Shown one piece after another: positions 61,538-64,000 of a stretch of 64,000 nucleotides of DNA (its first letter is position 1; each line of letters starts with the position of its first letter). Origin of the DNA: an uncultured Eubacteriales bacterium (GTDB taxonomy: Bacteria; Bacillota; Clostridia; Christensenellales; Aristaeellaceae); the NCBI GenBank assembly GCA_902793605.1, contig CADBEB010000002.1, positions 62,001 to 126,000 of the forward strand, read 5' to 3'. A program made the position numbers and the translations under genes. The notes under the pieces are model-generated. The model worked only from the letters and a program-made list of their open reading frames with translations. It ran no database searches and was not told the origin of the DNA.

Positions 61538-61900
61538 ATGGGAGAATGTGAAGCTTTGGAGAACTATCTGAAACAAATACTCATTCTTCTTGAAACAAAA
61601 GGATATGCACGCTCAAAGGATATTGCCGACAGCATGGGAGTATCAAAGCCTTCCGTTTCCATTGCAATGAAAAAGCTGAAGCAGAACGGCTGCATCATGA
61701 TGAACAATCGAAGTCCTGTCTATCTGACAGACAAGGGCTTTTCGATTGCCAGGCAGTTCTATGACCGGTATAAAATACTCAAAGGCTTTCTTGTTCAGCT
61801 GGGAGTGGATGAAAAAATAGCCGCGAAAGACGCCTGCAAGATGGAGCATGATCTGTCTGATGAAAGTCTGGCTGCTATCTCGGGTCTGCTCATAAGATAA
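61538..61900 (+). CDS. DtxR-family iron-type metalloregulator 2 (short)
   Basis: A 120-residue paralog of the regulator at 50916, roughly 60 percent identical by eye: same winged helix (KPSVSIAMKKLKQNG) and the same CxxEH ligand motif DACKMEHDLS. No SH3 domain. It is the last gene of the FTR1/P19 operon, so it is probably produced when iron is low and then represses its own operon when iron returns. The two copies may bind different metals or form heterodimers. Confidence 0.87.
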   Translation: MGECEALENYLKQILILLETKGYARSKDIADSMGVSKPSVSIAMKKLKQNGCIMMNNRSPVYLTDKGFSIARQFYDRYKILKGFLVQLGVDEKIAAKDACKMEHDLSDESLAAISGLLIR

Positions 61901-61942
61901 AACCAAACAGAAAACGGAATGCCTGTACGCATAGGCATTCCG
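61898..61942 (-). terminator. Intrinsic terminator, strong on the minus strand
   Basis: A perfect 10-bp stem CGGAATGCCT (61915-61924) with its complement at 61933-61942. On the minus strand the stem is followed by TTTTCTGTTTGGTTTT, a good release tract; on the plus strand by only CTTCTTT. It can end both the iron operon and the predicted minus-strand small RNA. Confidence 0.7.
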
Positions 61943-62028
61943 CTTCTTTGGAGGTAAGGTGTCTTGTATATCATTCGGGATGGCTTGTCCCGATTGATAT
62001 CGGTTCAAGTGTTAGTATCAACTAACCA
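61905..62028 (-). ncRNA. Predicted iron-responsive small RNA
   Basis: On the minus strand a promoter (TTGACG 62062-62057, TATACT 62039-62034, 17-bp spacer) fires from about 62027, inside iron-box candidate 9, toward the terminator at 61942-61898. The transcript of roughly 120 nt has no convincing coding frame. It contains a CGGGA/TCCCG hairpin and an unpaired C-rich stretch, CCTTACCTCC (61958-61949), that could pair with ribosome sites. Iron-regulated RNAs such as FsrA and RyhB are precedents; this one is inferred only from signals. Confidence 0.5.
62011..62026. promoter_or_regulatory. Iron-box candidate 9
   Basis: GTTAG-TATCAA-CTAAC. It sits immediately downstream of a minus-strand TATACT box, on the start point of the predicted small RNA. 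Confidence 0.7.
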
Positions 62029-62033
62029 TAGAC

Positions 62034-62062
62034 AGTATATCAGACGGCTCTCCTGCCGTCAA
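62034..62062 (-). promoter_or_regulatory. Minus-strand promoter of the predicted small RNA
   Basis: TTGACG (62062-62057) and TATACT (62039-62034) on the minus strand, spacer 17 bp. No protein gene lies downstream in that direction before the terminator. Confidence 0.6.
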
Positions 62063-62173
62063 TATGAAATCCTGTTTTTCATCTGTTTTTTGTGAGTGCC
62101 ATGCACATTTGATATGGAGTATAGCTGTTGTCAAGGAAAAGGATGTCTGTTTTTGACCGAAATAACCATTTGC

Positions 62174-62202
62174 TTGACAGCGATTTCTGCCCCTGTTATT
62201 AT
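62174..62202 (+). promoter_or_regulatory. Promoter of the ZinT-like gene
   Basis: TTGACA (62174-62179) and TATTAT (62197-62202), spacer 17 bp; iron-box candidate 10 follows 2 bp later. Confidence 0.8.
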
Positions 62203-62204
62203 TC

Positions 62205-62220
62205 GTTAGTAATAACTAAC
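62205..62220. promoter_or_regulatory. Iron-box candidate 10
   Basis: GTTAG-TAATAA-CTAAC directly after the -10 box of the ZinT-like gene, an ideal repressor position. Confidence 0.75.
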
Positions 62221-62306
62221 CGCCGTTGAGGCTGACCTTTGGTTTTGGAATGTACCGGAGTGCGGCTGATTTGAAAAACGGCACGACAGAAAGGATGAAT
62301 GGCAAT

Positions 62307-63023
62307 ATGAAGAAAACACTTGCCCTGGTACTGACCCTTTGTCTCCTGATGATGACCGCCGCGTTCGGCATGGCGGAAACTGCGGATGATTCCGCGGAGG
62401 CGGCTGCCTTTATGGACAGCATCAAAGGAACGTATGAACCCCTGTTCCCGGTGATCACGAAACCGGAATATGACCAGATCTGGCTTGACCCGTGCATTGC
62501 GGCATTGGGAGAGGAAGCGGCGCCTGCGGCCGCCGAAATGCTGAAGAGCGCCTGCAACGGAACGATCTATGGTCAGGAAGCCATTGACGCATTTGGCGAT
62601 GGATCCAACGGCGCACAGTTTGACTGCCTGTTCATTAACGGCGTTTACCGGATCACCTTTGACGGAATGACCATCAGCGGCGTTAATGAAAAGGGTGAAA
62701 CGGTATTCAGCCATGAATATACGTATACCGGCCACTTGTCCCTGGCCGGTATGATGGACGGGTACCTGTTTGAGACGGCGGATGAAGATGCCGGGGAATT
62801 CAGGTATTTCTATATGATGGCCGATACTCCTGCGACCACTTATCACCTGGAGTTCCGCTATGGCAGCGACAAGGAAAACCTTGCCAAGTATAATGAGGGA
62901 CCCTATGCTTACTGGCTGGCTGCCGGGTTCCCGACTGATGCCGGCGAAGAAATGATCAGGAACGTCATTACGTTGTTCTGTGAGGAAAACCTGACGAAAG
63001 AGCAGGCGGAGGACGCTGCGTAA
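62307..63023 (+). CDS. Secreted ZinT-related protein
   Basis: A 238-residue secreted protein with a signal peptide of about 23 residues (F-G-M-A). The order of blocks resembles the ZinT/AdcA C-terminal lipocalin-like domain: GTYEPLFP, YRITFDGMTISG, FSHEYTYTGHLSLAG, YLFETADEDAGEFRYF, then YHLEFRYGSDKENLAKY. The HxH ligand pair of ZinT is reduced to one His, so the metal site differs. It has its own promoter with an iron-box at the start point. Likely binds a metal or a metal complex outside the membrane. Confidence 0.7.
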   Translation: MKKTLALVLTLCLLMMTAAFGMAETADDSAEAAAFMDSIKGTYEPLFPVITKPEYDQIWLDPCIAALGEEAAPAAAEMLKSACNGTIYGQEAIDAFGDGSNGAQFDCLFINGVYRITFDGMTISGVNEKGETVFSHEYTYTGHLSLAGMMDGYLFETADEDAGEFRYFYMMADTPATTYHLEFRYGSDKENLAKYNEGPYAYWLAAGFPTDAGEEMIRNVITLFCEENLTKEQAEDAA

Positions 63024-63042
63024 CAGACGGTTATTTTACTTG

Positions 63043-63072
63043 CGGCACGGTGCGGATGCACCGTGCCGTTTT
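63043..63072 (+). terminator. Intrinsic terminator after the ZinT-like gene
   Basis: A perfect 11-bp stem (63043-63053 with 63058-63068), GGAT loop and four T. Confidence 0.85.
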
Positions 63073-63166
63073 CATTGCGGATTGTTTCCCATCATTCGGG
63101 TTTCTGTTATAATGAACCGGATAACAACAAAACACTTTGAAAAAGTTCCTGGGAGTGTAACGGGAT

Positions 63167-63589
63167 ATGGACAGGAAAGAGATTGAAAGGTTTATCAGCA
63201 GACAAAAGGTCAGTTTTGTCTGCTCTGTGGATCAGGATGGTTTCCCGAATGTCAAGGCAATGCTGAAGCCACGGAAGAGAAACGGGTTGAAAGAATTCTG
63301 GTTTTCAACCAATACGTCATCCATGAGAGTGTGCCAATACCTGGAGAATCCAAAGGCCAGTATCTATTTCTGCCACAAGGGTTTGATCCGGTATGAAGGG
63401 GTTATGCTGAAAGGAATCATGGAGGTCCTGACAGACCGGGAAACCAGGAACATGATCTGGCGAAAGGGCGATACGATCTTCTATAAGCAGGGCATCACTG
63501 ATCCGGATTACTGTGTTCTGAAGTTTACCGCCGAAAAGGGACGGTATTACCGTGATCTGAAGACCGAGGATTTTTCTGTCGACTTTTGA
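63167..63589 (+). CDS. Pyridoxamine 5'-phosphate oxidase-like FMN protein
   Basis: A 140-residue split-barrel protein. The N-terminus FISRQKVSFVCSVDQDGFPNVKAM (in parts, 9-32) and FSTNTSSMRVCQYLENPKASIYF (about 47-69) follow the PNPOx/general-stress-protein-26 pattern that binds FMN or a deazaflavin. Substrate unknown. A TATAAT (63108-63113) marks its promoter. It is followed by a flavodoxin-fold reductase gene 42 bp later. Confidence 0.82.
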   Translation: MDRKEIERFISRQKVSFVCSVDQDGFPNVKAMLKPRKRNGLKEFWFSTNTSSMRVCQYLENPKASIYFCHKGLIRYEGVMLKGIMEVLTDRETRNMIWRKGDTIFYKQGITDPDYCVLKFTAEKGRYYRDLKTEDFSVDF

Positions 63590-63631
63590 GTTTTGAGATC
63601 TGCTGATCATTCGGAAGGGAGTATCTGAATC

Positions 63632-64000
63632 ATGCGAGTTTTGGTTTTGAACGGAAGTCCGAAAAAGAAAAGCGATACATTCCGCCTGACGGAACGGTTC
63701 CTGAAGGGCCTGAACAAAGACGGCAAACACGAGATCTCTGTCGTCAATGTGATTGACAAGCATATATCTCCCTGCCGGGGATGCTTCGGATGCTGGTCAA
63801 AAATGGACGGACATTGTGTGATTAAGGATGATCAGAATGAAATCCTGGATCTGTACCGGAATGCAGACCTGGTGATATGGAGTTTCCCGCTTTACTGTTA
63901 TGCAATGCCGTCACATCTGAAAGCTGTACTGGACAGGACGATACCGCTTGTCAAAATGAAAATGGTTCAGGAAGATGACGGAACGGTTCACCATGAGGCG
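63632..64000 (+). CDS. Flavodoxin-fold NAD(P)H-dependent reductase (partial, runs off the window)
   Basis: First 123 codons of a flavoprotein of the iron-sulfur-flavoprotein/NADPH-dependent FMN reductase group. VLNGSPKKKSDTFRLTERFL (split, residues 4-23) binds the FMN phosphate. CRGCFGCW near residue 48 is the Cys motif typical of iron-sulfur flavoproteins, and PLYCYAMPSHLKAVLDR (near 87-103) is the second FMN-binding loop. The 3' end lies beyond position 64000. Confidence 0.85.
   Translation, partial: MRVLVLNGSPKKKSDTFRLTERFLKGLNKDGKHEISVVNVIDKHISPCRGCFGCWSKMDGHCVIKDDQNEILDLYRNADLVIWSFPLYCYAMPSHLKAVLDRTIPLVKMKMVQEDDGTVHHEA

Noticed and set aside
1..64000. Prophage, transposon, CRISPR or RNA operon
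   Set aside because: No integrase, transposase, cas gene, repeat-spacer array, tRNA or rRNA was recognised. The DUF5131 gene alone does not show a prophage.

Overview
The window comes from a GC-rich Bacillota, most likely a gut or rumen Clostridia lineage (low confidence on exact placement). Supporting signs are Gram-positive style Shine-Dalgarno sites, many Ala-rich SPase I signal peptides ending in A-x-A, SecA/LepB-type secretion, DtxR/OhrR/CadC-type regulators and no outer-membrane genes. No tRNA, rRNA, CRISPR array, IS element or prophage was seen.

Layout. 0-6.4 kb: a three-gene ABC-2 exporter, a secreted SH3 protein, and a cysteine desulfidase (CyuA family) with a DAACS symporter. 6.5-9.1 kb (minus): a Zn/Cd efflux operon (HMA chaperone, P1B ATPase, CadC-like ArsR repressor) behind a consensus promoter and operator. 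9.2-12.1 kb: a methionine ABC transporter whose binding protein has its two halves in swapped order (a circular permutation). 12.2-13.7 kb: ECF sigma and a putative anti-sigma. 13.9-16.1 kb (minus): OhrR, glutathione peroxidase and a CDF exporter. 16.3-21.5 kb: housekeeping genes, including TcdA, MntP behind a manganese riboswitch, and PanE. 21.7-26.8 kb: MrfA/MrfB repair nuclease pair, a TPR protein and signal peptidase I. 26.9-36.4 kb: zinc-ribbon protein, diguanylate cyclase, a small double-glycine-leader SH3 peptide, a two-component system with a repeat-rich secreted protein, a hydrolase and a D-2-hydroxyacid dehydrogenase with a Cys-rich tail. 36.5-41.2 kb: an accessory cluster of GNAT acetyltransferases and DUF proteins, including one frameshifted GNAT.

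41.2-63 kb is the most interesting part, an apparent iron-homeostasis island. It holds an ABC/FtsX pair, a TetR regulator with two ABC half-transporters, a ZIP transporter, a methyltransferase, an AraC regulator, two paralogous short DtxR-type regulators with an iron-type CxxEH site, and a ten-gene operon. That operon runs FTR1 permease, P19 iron-binding protein, DUF2318 membrane redox protein, two FtsX permeases, LolD-like ATPase, DUF4418, a third FtsX, a second ATPase and DtxR. A ZinT-related secreted protein follows. Ten copies of one 16-bp palindrome, RTTAG-N6-CTAAY, lie only in this region, at or near promoters, and are read as the DtxR-type operator. One FtsX permease carries an inserted FMN-binding domain with a flavinylation signature, so the system probably includes extracytoplasmic flavin redox chemistry. 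One operator sits on the start point of a predicted minus-strand transcript of about 120 nt that ends in an intrinsic terminator, a candidate iron-responsive small RNA.

The window ends with an FMN-binding pyridoxamine-oxidase-like protein and a truncated flavodoxin-fold reductase. Functions rest on reading motifs and family resemblance; no database search was run.
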